From positions 1-64,000 of the forward strand of contig KN834771.1 of NCBI GenBank assembly GCA_000827265.1: a DNA stretch of 64,000 nt. The letters are read 5' to 3'. The first letter of the stretch is position 1. Each line of letters starts with the position of its first letter. The notes below the pieces were generated by a model. The model searched no databases, was not told the origin of the DNA, and saw nothing but the letters and a program-made list of their open reading frames with translations. This DNA comes from Collybiopsis luxurians FD-317 M1 (taxonomy: Eukaryota > Basidiomycota > Agaricomycetes > Agaricales > Omphalotaceae). Positions 26,139 to 37,300 of the stretch are shown here, one piece after another. A program made the translations under genes and the position numbers.

Positions 26139-27652
26139 ATGGCTACATCTTCGCTTGAAACCGCTCCCTCTCTACCTGTAAGTCCGCCTGTCGACAAAGG
26201 GAAGTTTAGGCACGATGAAGTGCATGTATCGCAGCTAACAACCACCCCTACTGGACGGTTGGTGCGTCCGAACTGGTGGTGGAACTATCGGTAAGGAACT
26301 TTTCTTCAACGACTTTTCAGTCTTGTCTCACTATCTCCTTGGCGCTATTAGGCAAATCATTCGCGAGATAGCCGCTGAGTTCGCCGGGGTGATGATCCTG
26401 GTCATCTTTGGCACAGGTGCGATTAGCCAGGTAGTGTTGTCGAGCGATACTTCCGTTGTATCTACTCCAAAGGGCGACTACCTGTCTATCAGTTTTGGAT
26501 TTGCTGTCGGTGAGGATTCTGACTCGGGCACTCTTTACACAACGTTACTGATACCGATTTCATTCTTGTGCATTCCCTAGGTGCCGGTCTGGGAGTCTGG
26601 GTTTCCGGAGGTATCTCTGGTGGTCATATTAACCCTGCTGTATGCTCGGTATCTTAATTCCAAGGTTCAGCATTTTGACCTCGCTGTCTGCCTGGCATAG
26701 GTTACTCTTGCGTTTGCGACCTGGAGGGGATTCCCTTGGAAGAAAGTTCCAGGTAAGCACGCAATCTTTTAGTCGTCTTAATCCCTTTTCTCAAACATGA
26801 CGATGCATAGGATACATCTTTGGACAGCTTATGGGAGGCATTGTTGGTGCAGCCATTGTCTATGCCAATTACTTCCACGCCATCGACATATTCGAAGGGG
26901 GAAGAGGTATCAGGACCCTCAAGACTGCCGGCATATTCGGCACTTACGCTGTACGTCGTCGCTCTGGGTCCCAACCCCGTCGACCTTATTGGCTGACTAC
27001 TGCCAGCTTGATTACATGACGAACGTTTCATGCTTCTTCTCAGAATTCTTAGGCACCGCTATCCTCGTCCTCGTCCTGTTCGCTGCCCTTGACAAACCCA
27101 ATGCTCCACCCCCCGGAATGCTCCCTTTGGTGATATTCATAGTATTCTTGGGCATTGCAGCTTGCTTGGGAATGGAAACAGGTACGTCAAGAATCCTTGT
27201 GTATTTTGGGTAGCCGTTGACCGAGAGTGCCGAGCAAAGGTTTTGCGGTTAATCCCGCTCGAGATCTCGGACCTCGAATGCTGACAGCCATGGTGGGGTA
27301 CGGCAAGGAAGTATTTACGTTTAGAAAGTACGATATATTTCTCCTGTTCCGACTTTTCGCAACTTACCTGCATGGTGCATTCTTAACAGTCAATATTGGT
27401 TGTGGTGTCCAGTTATTGCTACAATACTTGGCGCTCAAGCTGGAGCCATGTTTTACGACGTGCTCTTATTCAACGGGAAGGAAAGTATAGTGAATAAACC
27501 GTGAGTGCTTTTTTTTGTCTTCATCATTTGCTGCAACTTCTGGGCTGATTCTGCATTTCTCTGCCCTTCTGTCTGTCTCATTGATTATCGGGGTCTCTAG
27601 TGATGCTGAGGCTAGAAGAAGAGTTGCCGACGGAGATGAACCACTTGTGTGA
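26139..27652 (+). CDS. Aquaglyceroporin 2 (MIP family channel)
   Basis: Paralogue of the channel at 15884, with the same nine-exon layout. The start at 26139 ([19 protein letters not shown]) aligns with the paralogue start; an in-frame ATG at 26088 would add 17 residues. Landmarks are [36 protein letters not shown](V)TLAF (about 26620-26715) and NPARDLGPR (about 27255-27280), ending [16 protein letters not shown]. The aspartate after NPAR marks a glycerol-conducting type. All splice junctions remain intact, so the copy is probably functional. It differs from copy 1 at scattered residues in the membrane segments, for example NPAV versus NPAI after the first motif. Confidence 0.92.
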
Positions 27653-28249
27653 CCTCCTAGCTGTATTTGTTATCATTAACGAAATTTGGAATGCCTTTCA
27701 TGTCCTAGTTCATTTCCTTCAATAGTACGAAGTCTTCGACGAATAATGAATTTTTACTTTGGGTTATTTGTCCATGTGAGTTTCGATCTCCTTGTCGCAG
27801 ACTCTTCTGGCTCGATTCCCGAGTCTAGTCGATTTGAGGGTGTAGTCGGCACGATATTTCCTTTGGGTTATTTCTGATTCTGAGTAAGGATAGAAATGGC
27901 CATTTAATCTGAAAGTTGCAAAAGCCGACGCAGAGCGAGGAATTGACGAAGGACCAGAAGTTCGTTTCGAATGATTATGGCCCACGCGCAAAACGCGTCT
28001 GAGGCGTGGGAATTCTCCGGCCCATTTCCAACTCCATCACCTTTAGTGCAACGTTCACCCCATAGGCTAAGTATTAGTTGCGGAGTAGTGGCTCATAGGA
28101 GTTTTCCATCACCCTTCGTTGATTCACCATCATCAAAGCGGCCAGCTATCCGCTTCGAGTGCTCTGGACTGCTGGCGCTTAAATTGCCGGAACTGCTAGC
28201 CCGAGCGGCTATAACCGCTCTAACATCACACCGCTACGACCATATCATT
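27653..28249. other. Intergenic upstream of the TOR-like fragment
   Basis: About 600 bases. An open stretch from 27971 continues in frame into the TOR-like fragment, but no family resemblance is seen before 28250. Confidence 0.4.
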
Positions 28250-29257
28250 ATGGCCTCTACTACGCAGACTCTGACGCAGACTGATACCATTCCAACCTCG
28301 ATATTACAAGGTCTAAAAAGCGACGATCCTGACACGAGAACTCAATCTGCTGTTGAACTGCGGTGTTATGTATGTCCGTTTGTCTTCAATGCCTACCTTC
28401 CTTTCATCCTCATTCATTCACTTAAAAGGTTGCCTCGACTATGGCACAAGCGTCTCAGGTTGATTCCAAAGGAGGTGAAAACGCTGCAACGCTCGGCCAC
28501 TTCTGGGATGCCATTAACAGACAAATATTCGACTTGATCCATAGTCGGGATATAACAGAGAATTTCGGTGGGCTGTTGGCTATTGGTAAGTTCCGACGAA
28601 CTCTCCGTTGCGATTCCCTTGAATGATATTGGTATAGACCAGCTTCTACTCCTCGATCAATACCCTGAACTTTCACGAGGCACGCCAACCCTTATTCAAG
28701 TCCCCGACAATGACTCCGAGTCAAACTGTAGTGAAACCAATGAGAAGAGCAATACCCATCTCGGACTCCAGTCGAAACAAAACTTATCCAGGTTTTACAA
28801 CTACGTCCTACATATCCTTCCCAAAGCCTATACCACTCAACCCGATTCTGATCCCAACCTCACATTACAACTATCCGCCTCCCACACCCTGGGTCGGATT
28901 CTCCACATCCTCAGTTCGGACTCTAGTACCAGGAATTCTGAGTGGAATCCTGAACCGGCCGTTAAATGGTCCAGAATCGTCAATTTCCAAATCGCATCAG
29001 CGATCCAACTCTTGCATCCCTCAAACACTCGATACGCAGGGGTCTTGATTCTCCAAGAATTTGCTAGACATTATCCTGCGTATTTTCGGTATGATTTGGA
29101 AATGTCCGCGTCTGGTACTAGTCCTAGTATTAACGTCAGTAATGTCAGCAGTGCAAGGGTAATCGGAAGCATTCTTATTTCTCTCCAGGAACACCGTCCT
29201 CTTGTGTGTGAAGCCATAGAGGAGTTTTTGGTTTGCTTGGCTTCTTGGCACCTATAG
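28250..29257 (+). CDS. Truncated TOR-kinase-like protein (N-terminal HEAT region only)
   Basis: Three exons (about 28250-28369, 28430-28586, 28639-29257) join in phase to about 300 residues. They resemble the N-terminus of fungal TOR phosphatidylinositol-kinase-related kinases. Corresponding parts are SILQGLKSDDPDTRTQSAVELRCYV (about 28295-28370), FWDAINRQIFDLIHS..ENFGGLLAIDQLL (about 28500-28650), SRFYNYVLHILP (about 28788) and NTRYAGVLILQEFARHYPAYF (about 29025-29085). The family is usually about 2300-2400 residues, but here the frame stops at 29255-29257 and no FAT, kinase or FATC region follows. It also contains Ser/Asn-rich insertions. It is either an expressed TOR N-terminal fragment or a pseudogene of a partial duplication. 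Confidence 0.7.
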
Positions 29258-29627
29258 ACTTACATTTTCATGTACTTACTGCATGTTGTTGTCCAATGTC
29301 GTAGCTCTTACAGCATGTCTTGGTAGCGCTGTCAGTTTCCGATATTTCCTGTGCAGTTGCTTTTCTTGTGCATCGATTTAAGTATGCTACATACTACGTG
29401 ATGTTGGAAGAAACAACAGACCACATTTACCTGAATAATGCAATGTGGGATGTAGAATGAACTCAATATTCGCTTCAGGATTTTTGAATAGTAATGAGAA
29501 AAGCAAGTTTGAACTTCTAAAGCCAAATTACAATGACGATCTTTAACTTTATCATTCAATGCATAAAAAAAATGAGTGAAAGGGAAAATTACATGATTGG
29601 ATGGTAATTTCAGTTTCATTTTGAGAA
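29258..29627. other. Intergenic, 3' flank of the ankyrin gene
   Basis: About 370 bases. CpG becomes rare from about 29340 on, marking the left edge of the CpG-poor island that holds the ankyrin gene. No gene was recognised. Confidence 0.5.
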
Positions 29628-32600
29628 TTATTCCTGGGCTCCACAAGTCTTTAAATACTGTATAATACTGTACTTGTGATTAGCAACTGCAGCTTTGAGT
29701 GCTGATCCATATTTCCCTCCTGGTATGCTGACATCTGCACCAGCTGCTATCAGGAAGTTTACAATATTCAAGCTCATTGTAGCGGATGCTTGCAACGCTG
29801 TTCCATATTCTCCTCCTTGTAGATTAACATCAGCACCATTTGATACCAGGAATTTGACAATGACCATATCCCAGTGTTTACACTGTGCTGCTGCTTGCAA
29901 TGCTGTTCCATATTTCCCTCCTTGTACATTGACATCTGCCCCATTTGATACCAAGAATTCCACAATGTCTAGATGTCCATGACATGCTGCTGCTTGCAGT
30001 GCTGTTTGATATTCTCCTCCCTGTACATTGACATTGGCACCATTTGATACCAGGATTTTGCCAATATCCAAATGTCCATGACATGCTGCTGCTTGCAATG
30101 CTGTTCCATATTCCCCTCCTTGTACATTGACATCAGCCCCATTGGATACCAGGGATTTCACAATGTCCAGATGTCCATGATATGCTGCTGCTTGCAGTGC
30201 TGTTCCATACAATTGTCCTCCTTGTGAATTGACATCTGCCCCATTTGATACCAGGAATTCCACAATGTCCAAATGTCCATGACATGCTGCTGCTTGCAGT
30301 GCTGTTCTATATTCTCCTCCCTGTACATTGACATTGGCACCATTTGATACCAGGAATTCAACAATATCCAAATGTTTGTGACATGCTGCTGCTTGCAGTG
30401 CTGTTTCATACTGTCCTCCTTGTACATTGATATCTGCTCCATTTGATATCAGGAATGTCACAATATCCAAATGTCCATGACATGCTGCTGCTTGCAGTGC
30501 TATTCCATATTCTCCTCCCTGTACATTCACACTGGCACCATTTGATACCAGGAATTTGACAATATCCAATTGTTCATGACATGCTGCTGCTTGCAGTGCT
30601 GTTTCATATTGTCCTCCTTGTACATTGACATCTGCTCCATTTGATACCAGGAATTTCACAATGTCCAGATGTTCATGACATGCTGCTGCTTGCAGCGCTG
30701 TTCCATATTCTCCTCCTTGTCCATTTACATTGGCACCATTTAGTACCAGGAATTTGACCATATCCAAGTGTTTGTACTTTGCTGCTGCTTGCAATGCTGT
30801 TCCATATTTCCCTCCTTGAACATTGACATCTGCCTCACTTGATACCAGGAATTTGACAATATCCAAATGTCCATGACATGCTGCTGCTTGCAGTGCTGTT
30901 CCATATTCACCTCCCTGTAAATTCACATTAGCACCATTTGATACCAGGAATTTGATGATATCCCAGTGTCTATATTGTGCTGCTGCTTGCAATACTGTTC
31001 CACATTGTCCTCCTTGTACATTGACATCTGCTCCATTTGATACCAGGAATTTCACAATGTCCAGATGTCCATGACATGCTGCTGCTTGCAGTGCTGTTCC
31101 ATACTGTCCTCCTTGTACATTCACATTTGCACCATTTGATACCAGGAATTTCACAATATCCCAGTGTCTATACTGTGCTGCTGTGTGCAAGGCTGTTCCA
31201 TATTTTCCTCCATGTACATTGACATCTGTTCCACCTGATACCAGGAATTTCACAATGTTCAAATGTCCATGATATGCTGCTGCTTGCAGTGCTGTTCCAT
31301 ATTCTCCCCCTTGTACATTGACAACTGCCCCATTTGATACCAGGAATTTGACAACATCTAGATATTCTCGCCACTGGCATGCTGCTGCTTGCAGTGTTGT
31401 TTCATATTTCCCTCCTTGAACATTGACATCAGCCCCATTTGATACCAGGAATTTGGCAATGTCCAAATGTCCATGACATGCTGCTGCTTGCAGTGCTGTT
31501 CCATATTCTCCCCCTTGTACATTCACATTGGCCCCATTAGATACCAGGAATTTGACAATATCCAGGTGTTCATAGTGTGCAGCTGCTTGCAATGCTGTTC
31601 CATACTGTCCTCCTTGTACATTGACATCAGCACCATTTGACACCAGGAGTTCCACAATGTCCAGATGTTCATGACATACAGCTGCTTGCAGTGCTGTTTC
31701 ATATTCTCCTCCCTGTAGATTCACATTGGCACCATTTGATACTAGGAATTTGACAATATCCAAGTGTTTGTACTGTGCTGCTGCTTGCAATGCTGTTCCA
31801 TATCGTCCTCCTTGAACATTGACATCTGCCCCTTTCAATACCAGGAATTTCACAATGTCCAGATGTTCTTGCCACTGGCATGCTGCTGCTTGCAGTGCTG
31901 TTCCATATTTTTCTCCTAGTACATTGACATCTGCCCCATTTGACACCAGGAGCTCCACAATGTCCAGACGTCCATGACATACTGCTGCTTGCAGTGCTGT
32001 TTCATATTCTCCTCCCTGTAGATTCACATTGGCACCATTTGATATTAGGAATTTGACAATATCCAAGTGTTTGTACTGTACTGCTGCTTGCAATGCTGTT
32101 CCATATCGTCCTCCTTGAACATTGACATCTGCCCCCTTCAATACCAGGAATTTCACAATGTCCAGATGTTCTTTCCACTGGCATGCTGCTGCTTGCAGTG
32201 CTGTTCCATATTTTTTTCCTAGTACATTGACATCTGCCCCATTCAATACCAAGAATTGCACAATGTTCATGTGTCCACAACTTGCTGCTCCTTGCAGTGC
32301 TGTCCCCCTTCCTTCTCCCAGTACTAGATTAATATCTGCACCATTTACTACTAGAAACTGAACAGCTTTAAGGTCTCCCTTTTCAGATGCTTTTTCATAA
32401 AGTACTTTGGCACATTCCTCCCTCCAGTCAATTGCAGAGTTCACTGCAATGCTACTTAGGAACTGAAACAATTCTGAATTACCAGTCCTTGCTACATTCA
32501 ACAATGCTTGCTGAAAATTCTTCACTTTTGCTCCAAAGTTTACCAGAATCCTACAAATATCTATATGGCCTGATCGGAAAGTTTTGAGCAAAGTTTCTGA

Positions 32601-34378
32601 ATACCAATCAATTGTGGGAAACTGTCCTCTGAAGTCTCCTTCCAGCATCTCAATGAGCTTGTTCAATCCTATCACATTACCTCTTATTGCTGCTTGGGCT
32701 AGAGAGTTTTGAATCATCTGTGGATTGATTTTGGGCCAAACATCTCCATTTGCTACTTGGACCCACTTTGAAATAACTGCAGGCCAAATAGTAGCACTCT
32801 GGCCATTAGGGTCATCAATCTGGGCTAGAGCATTGCATACAGTTTGGAATAGTAAGTCTAAACTTTGGGATTGAAGTTTGGATTTATAGAACTTAAGTGC
32901 CCTTTTCATTGAAGTCTCTGCCCCTGCTGTAGACCTTGACACAGTCCGCTGGATGAAGCCACTGTGAAATGCAGAAGTTATGAAAGACTGCTGTGAAAGT
33001 AATCCATAGAGAGCCTGAGCAACCATTTCCTGAATGGAGGCATTGGACCGCAAACTACAAAGCCAGGCCAGGATATCTGCAGAAGTACCATCCAGTAATT
33101 TGATTTCAGCTTCAAGTTCAGAGCTATCAAATTTAAACAAAATATAGGATTCAAGCCAGTTTAACTCTGCTTCTTTCAGAGAAGTCATGATAGTTTGAGA
33201 TTCAGCAAACAACAGCTTTCTTACTGCCCTTATTGGATGCATTAAATAATTTGCTGATTTGAATAGCAGTGGTATCCTATAAGGGCAATCTATCCAAATT
33301 GGTGTCAAAAAAATGCTGCCCAGGTACATACTAAATGCAAGAACAGTGATTGTAATCACAATCCAGCTCAAGGCATGGTGAAGCTCTGAAACATACAAAG
33401 AGAAGCCCACAAAGAAAATTGCCAGAGAGGCATGAAGAATAAGTGGCAAGGTTCCAATAATCTCTGGAACTTTCCATTTCTCAAGCCCTGAAAATCTGAA
33501 CTGCCTAATGACAGCTCTCTCTTTGGCATTTCCAGATGATATTGAACTGTAAGCCTGAAGCCACTGCTTTACCAGCACTGATAAAAGGGCAGTAGCAAGT
33601 GAGAGAGATAGGCTTGCAAAGAAGAGACCATTAATCCACAGGTCATTTATACCTGGCAATGCACTGTCTAGATTGACAGGAGAAGATGGAACAGCATTAA
33701 TTGCTGTCAGGTTCCCTGCTGCTCTAAGCAGTTTGACCTGTTCTGCAAGTAATGTGGCAGTGATTGAGGAGTAATCTGGCTGGAGTGAATCAACAGTTGC
33801 AATAATAAAAGTGGTCACCACTCCAGAAAAAAGTGCAGCCTACCAATTAAAAGAATCAGCAAAGGAGCAAATTTTAGAGATTTTCCAATTCATCACTCAC
33901 AAAAATAAGAAGAGAATCAATGGTGTCTTTGAATCCTTTCAACATCTCATCATCATAGTTTTCAGCTTCATCTAAATACACCTTCCAAACTCGAGCATTT
34001 TCCTTTAATTCCTCTCCCAAAGGGTCTGGGGGATATTTTTCAGCATAGTTGTAAGATCGGGCTTCTGTTTTTATTTGGTTGGTGATTTATACAGGTAATA
34101 CCATAGAACAAACACCTACCACTATATGAGGGTCGATGGGGAGGAGTTCCAAAGAAACGAGATTCCTCATTATCCCTCTTCTGTTTGCTTGGGGACTCGG
34201 GCACCGTGTTTGGAATACTGGAAGCATTGGCAGCTTCTTCGCCCTTTCCAGGGTCCAGATGTTCAGCTTTTTGACGCGCTAGGTGATCCATGTCCACAGC
34301 AATGTGTTCCTCGCGTTGTGGCTCACTTGTACTGGCAATAGTCATCAGTGTGGGCGGAAGTTGGCCTTGGTCAGACAT
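29628..34378 (-). CDS. DUF6535 membrane protein with about 27 ankyrin repeats
   Basis: Three exons (34378-34120, 34064-33901, 33839-29628) splice in phase to 1544 residues; an in-frame ATG at 34480 would add 34. Residues 1-86 are a polar Ser/Glu-rich leader. Residues about 95-330 match DUF6535: VWKVYLDEAENYDDEMLKG, then DSLLIFAALFSGVVTTFII (TM1), LQPDYSS, WINGLFFASLSLSLATALLS with KQWLQAY (TM2, about 208-232), PLILHASLAIFFVGFSLYV (TM3, about 272-291), a fourth segment (about 298-323) and CPYRIPL. A helical linker leads to an ankyrin array from about 629 to the end, of 33-residue units near HLDIVKFLVSNGADVNVQGG. Membrane anchoring with a large protein-binding surface is likely; the role is unknown. 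The body is almost free of CpG yet fully open, and repeats are highly alike. No nucleotide-binding domain is seen. Confidence 0.88.
29631..32378 (-). repeat. Ankyrin-repeat-coding tandem array, 99-base period
   Basis: About 27 tandem units of about 99 bases lie inside the DUF6535 gene. Units fall into two alternating types (NGADVN and NGANVN) across most of the array. Near the start of the array (protein order), a three-unit block is repeated almost unchanged: ...QW-K/Q-EHLDIVKFLVLKGADVN..., KHLDIVKFL..GANVNLQGG, LDIVELLVSNGADVN. A few units carry 1-3 residue insertions, for example QW inserts and LYG at about 30208. Confidence 0.9.
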
Positions 34379-35029
34379 GATGGAAAAGATAAACGAGTCA
34401 ACAGCCTCGCGGAGTCCTCGTGACTGGTCATGAAACGTTGTAATTTTGTGTGCCTTGTTTGTCATGAAAGCTTTCGCCATTAGCGCCCTCCTTATGTCTT
34501 TTTCCTCTTCTCCTCTTCCCTTCGCATCCCCTTCTTCCTACTAGTGTTATTTTGCTACATGATGTCCTATCACACAACTAACTGTCTTCACTTCCATTGT
34601 TTATCTTCCACTGCAAATGAGGCTCAAAGGCTCACGAGCCACATATGCTGTACTTAAAGCCAATTACGAAGATGAAGATACAAATAAGACTTGGAAATTG
34701 ACATCATTGTGTGGATGTAGCTACTTGCCTCTGAAGCTCAAATGAATTTGAATTTATTCTCCGGGCACATGCAAATTGGTATATGCACTTTGTACTGCTT
34801 GAGGATGAGCTTTGCGGCATCATCCAACTGTTCCGGATTCATATTTGCCGCGCGATTCATCGCGGCGGTCCACACTCGCAAGTGTGAATGTGGATGTGGT
34901 GAAAGTGTCAGTTGCCTTGCGTTCACAAGTAAATAATCCCAATGACTGTAAGATGTTATCAAGCTAAGTGCCTTCCCCATCAGTGGAGGCTAGTAATTGG
35001 CCACATCGCATATCATGCTAAGGGCGCGC
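34379..35029. other. Upstream region of the DUF6535-ankyrin gene
   Basis: The first 100 bases could encode an N-terminal extension if the ATG at 34480 is used. A minus-strand stretch (34940-34790) encodes LRVWTAAMNRAANMNPEQLD, which looks protein-like, but the family was not recognised and it has no clear start. CpG is normal here. Confidence 0.4.
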
Positions 35030-35340
35030 CTCTTTCAGCTGCAGCTACGGCTCACTGTTTCCTTAGTCTCAGCGCATCCTCAGGAGGGATCCATGTCGAA
35101 ATCGCTCTCACGATTCAACTCTCATCCAGGGGTATCAATTCTCATAGCATTCGCTAAACATAATTCTGCGTATTCAAGTCTAGGTAATGATTCCGAATTG
35201 CATGCGTCGGGTACTAGGTAGCAGAAGTAACTTCAGCAATAGCAGTGGAAAGCGCATCGAGGACGCACTCGTTCCTACACCTAGACGACAATCAGGTCAC
35301 GGTCCTATTATGCGTGAAGCTATATCGGAGTCGTCGGCTT
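35030..35340 (+). pseudogene. Second TOR-like N-terminal fragment, degenerate
   Basis: The sequence aligns in translation and at the base level with part of the fragment at 28870-29230. GTATCAATTCTCATAGCATT corresponds to GTCTTGATTCTCCAAGAATT, TTCTGCGTATTC to TCCTGCGTATTT, GCATGCGTCGGGTACTAG to TGTCCGCGTCTGGTACTAG, and TGCGTGAAGCTATA to TGTGTGAAGCCATA. The frame is broken by stops and shifts after about 35218. It is on the same strand as the first fragment, so the ankyrin gene is flanked by two TOR-like pieces. Confidence 0.6.
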
Positions 35341-35718
35341 GCCTGCCTCCTCCGAGTCCGAACCGGCAGACGGCGGAGATCCTTATATACTTGTATGCTG
35401 AATCAACTGAATATTAGCATTGGTCGAATGGTAGCATGGCTCGCCCCAAAGCGCGCCGGTCCACCAAAAAATACCTGACCATGACTCTAAAGATTACGAA
35501 ACAAAGGTATCACTAGAGGAAAAGAAGCTACACAAAAGGATAAAGATAGTTAAACAAACGAGAACCAGAAAACACAATATCAATGCCGAGAGGAAGAGAA
35601 GTACTTATACGTCAAGGCATCCCGGAAAAAAGATAACAAGTAGCACCAAGAATAACAGACGGCGGCATCGACGAACCAGAAATGAAAAAATAAAAAATAA
35701 AAAATCAAGGTCCAAGAA
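35341..35718. other. Intergenic, 3' flank of Kre9-like gene
   Basis: About 380 bases, partly A-rich (35460-35720). It includes a tRNA-Gly-like 5' half at about 35417-35447 without a matching 3' half. No gene was supported. Confidence 0.4.
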
Positions 35719-36757
35719 TCACAGTAACAAAAAGCAAAGAGGTAACGATAAGGAGAGGACGCCAAGAAATGGCAGGGATACAGTCCGTAGAGGTACTGCA
35801 CCGCTTGAAACGACTGTCGTGCTCGAAGGCAATGCTGCACTGGTTTTGCTCGCTGTCGACGAGGCAGACGCGGAGGAGGCGGAGGAAGAGGATGTCGAAG
35901 TCGACGAGGAGGTAGGCGTGGTAGCTGAGAGTGTACTAAGGGATGTTAACGAGGTATCGACTGTCCCGACCGTGACGGTGGAGAGTGAGCTTGTTGCTTC
36001 GGACGCAGTAGCGCTCGTAAGCGAAGAAGGAACAGATATAGATGACGTGGCGGATGCGAGAGGAGTGGAGAAGGAGCCGGACATATTGTCCAAACTAAGA
36101 CGGAAAAAATGAGCGGGTGTAAGGCGATGTCCCAAAAAAAACAACCTACTTGAAGTTAGGCGAGAACCCAATATAATTCGTGCCATTTACTTCTAAATTT
36201 GTCGATGTAAAAGCGAGGTAACTGAAAATTTAAAAAAGTAAGTTGGCTGCTGCTTGAGGAATATAATTCGAGGACAGTCAAGCTCACTATGTGTTCGAAT
36301 TAGGTCCGGCGCCTGGGATAGGCTAACGACAGAGATGAGAACGAGAAAGCGCGTTAAAAGGCGTCCTCCTCCTTACCGTAAAAGTCAACGACTGACTAGT
36401 GGATACATCGACTGCGGGGATCGATTGCACTAATTGCTGTGAGTGAAAGCGCATGGTTAGAGCGTGTTCGACTGGCAGGACTGGAAACTCACCATGACTC
36501 CCGTGTAAAGCCCAACAGTTGTGACGCCAATTTCCGAATTCAAAGGACTTGTACCATCGTCCAGCCATTGTACAGTACAAGGGCTACCTCCACTGCAGGT
36601 AGAGCCCGATGAAGGCTGTATAATCTGCACAAAAAAAAGTCAGTCAGAAAAGTTCTAGGGATAATCTACGAATATAGCGCACAAATAACGAAGCTTGGAC
36701 CGCAGTCAAAGCTCCCAGAGCTATAATCGCCAAAGCTAGAGCCTTGAATGAAAACAT
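35719..36757 (-). CDS. Kre9/KNH-like Ser/Thr-rich GPI-anchored cell-surface protein
   Basis: The start at 36757 gives a secretion signal (FSFKALALAIIALGALTAVQA). After an intron comes the KNH-type beta domain: IIQPSSGSTCSGGSPCTVQW, IGVTTVGLYTGVM, QQLVQSIPAVDVSTSQSLTFT and TNLEVNGTNYIGFSPNF over further short exons. A long Ser/Thr/Ala tail (about 36080-35800) ends in a hydrophobic stretch (VSLPFLGVLSLSLPLCFLLL), the pattern of a GPI-anchor signal. Family members sit in the cell wall or plasma membrane and are linked to beta-1,6-glucan assembly in yeast; the exact role here is unknown. One exon between about 36220 and 36390 is only roughly placed. A second member lies at 61636-62517. Confidence 0.8.
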
Positions 36758-37099
36758 TCACCGAGTTGTTCGTGAAACGAGTGACAAAATTGAAATGAGT
36801 GGGCTGGTTGATTTTTTTGGATATTTCTTGAGATTTTCGAGGTCAGCACTATGTGAGCGTCGGCATACGCAAAGCTCTGTTGAGAATATGAGAGAGATTG
36901 GAGCAAAGCGGGAAATCGTCAAGGTCGTTGTGATGGTCGTGAACCAATTTATGTACAATCAATGACGTTACAACGACTTCAACACCAAACTTCCGTATTT
37001 GGCAGGTTAGTAACAGGGGCTTCCGCCCACCGGGCTAAATTGCTCAGAGCCCGGACGACATCGGTGAGCACCAATTCGACTCTCAAGCTCTCGGGCTTG

Positions 37100-37300
37100 A
37101 CTGGCCTCTTTAGCTCTGAGTCGAACGCGGTGCATTAATAGATAGACTTGTGATTCCCCGTCGAGCTCTGTTCTCGGTTCCTGGATCGATTGGACCTACT
37201 GTATATAGTTACTAACGCATTTTCGTTGAAACACGGAGGAAACCGAATTGAGACAGTAAAAGAGAATTCAGCCTCATCGAGAACAGATTCAAAGCTACTG
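37100..37300. repeat. Dispersed repeat, copy 1
   Basis: It shares AATAGATAGACTTGTGATT and GTCGAGCTCT, CCTGGATCGATTGG and further downstream islands (CATCGAGA..CAGATTCA) with 42440-42680 in the same orientation. The nature of the repeat is unknown; no coding potential or terminal repeats are visible. Confidence 0.65.

Noticed and set aside
29631..32378. Regular roughly 99-base direct repeats that could suggest a CRISPR or satellite array
   Set aside because: The period equals 33 codons and encodes ankyrin units in one open frame in a eukaryote.
29695..32587. Many open frames on both strands inside the ankyrin array
   Set aside because: They are shadows of the repeated ankyrin coding sequence; only the long minus-strand frame has domain sense.
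35819..36112. Acidic Val/Glu-rich open frame on the plus strand
   Set aside because: It is the antisense of the Ser/Thr-rich tail of the Kre9-like gene.
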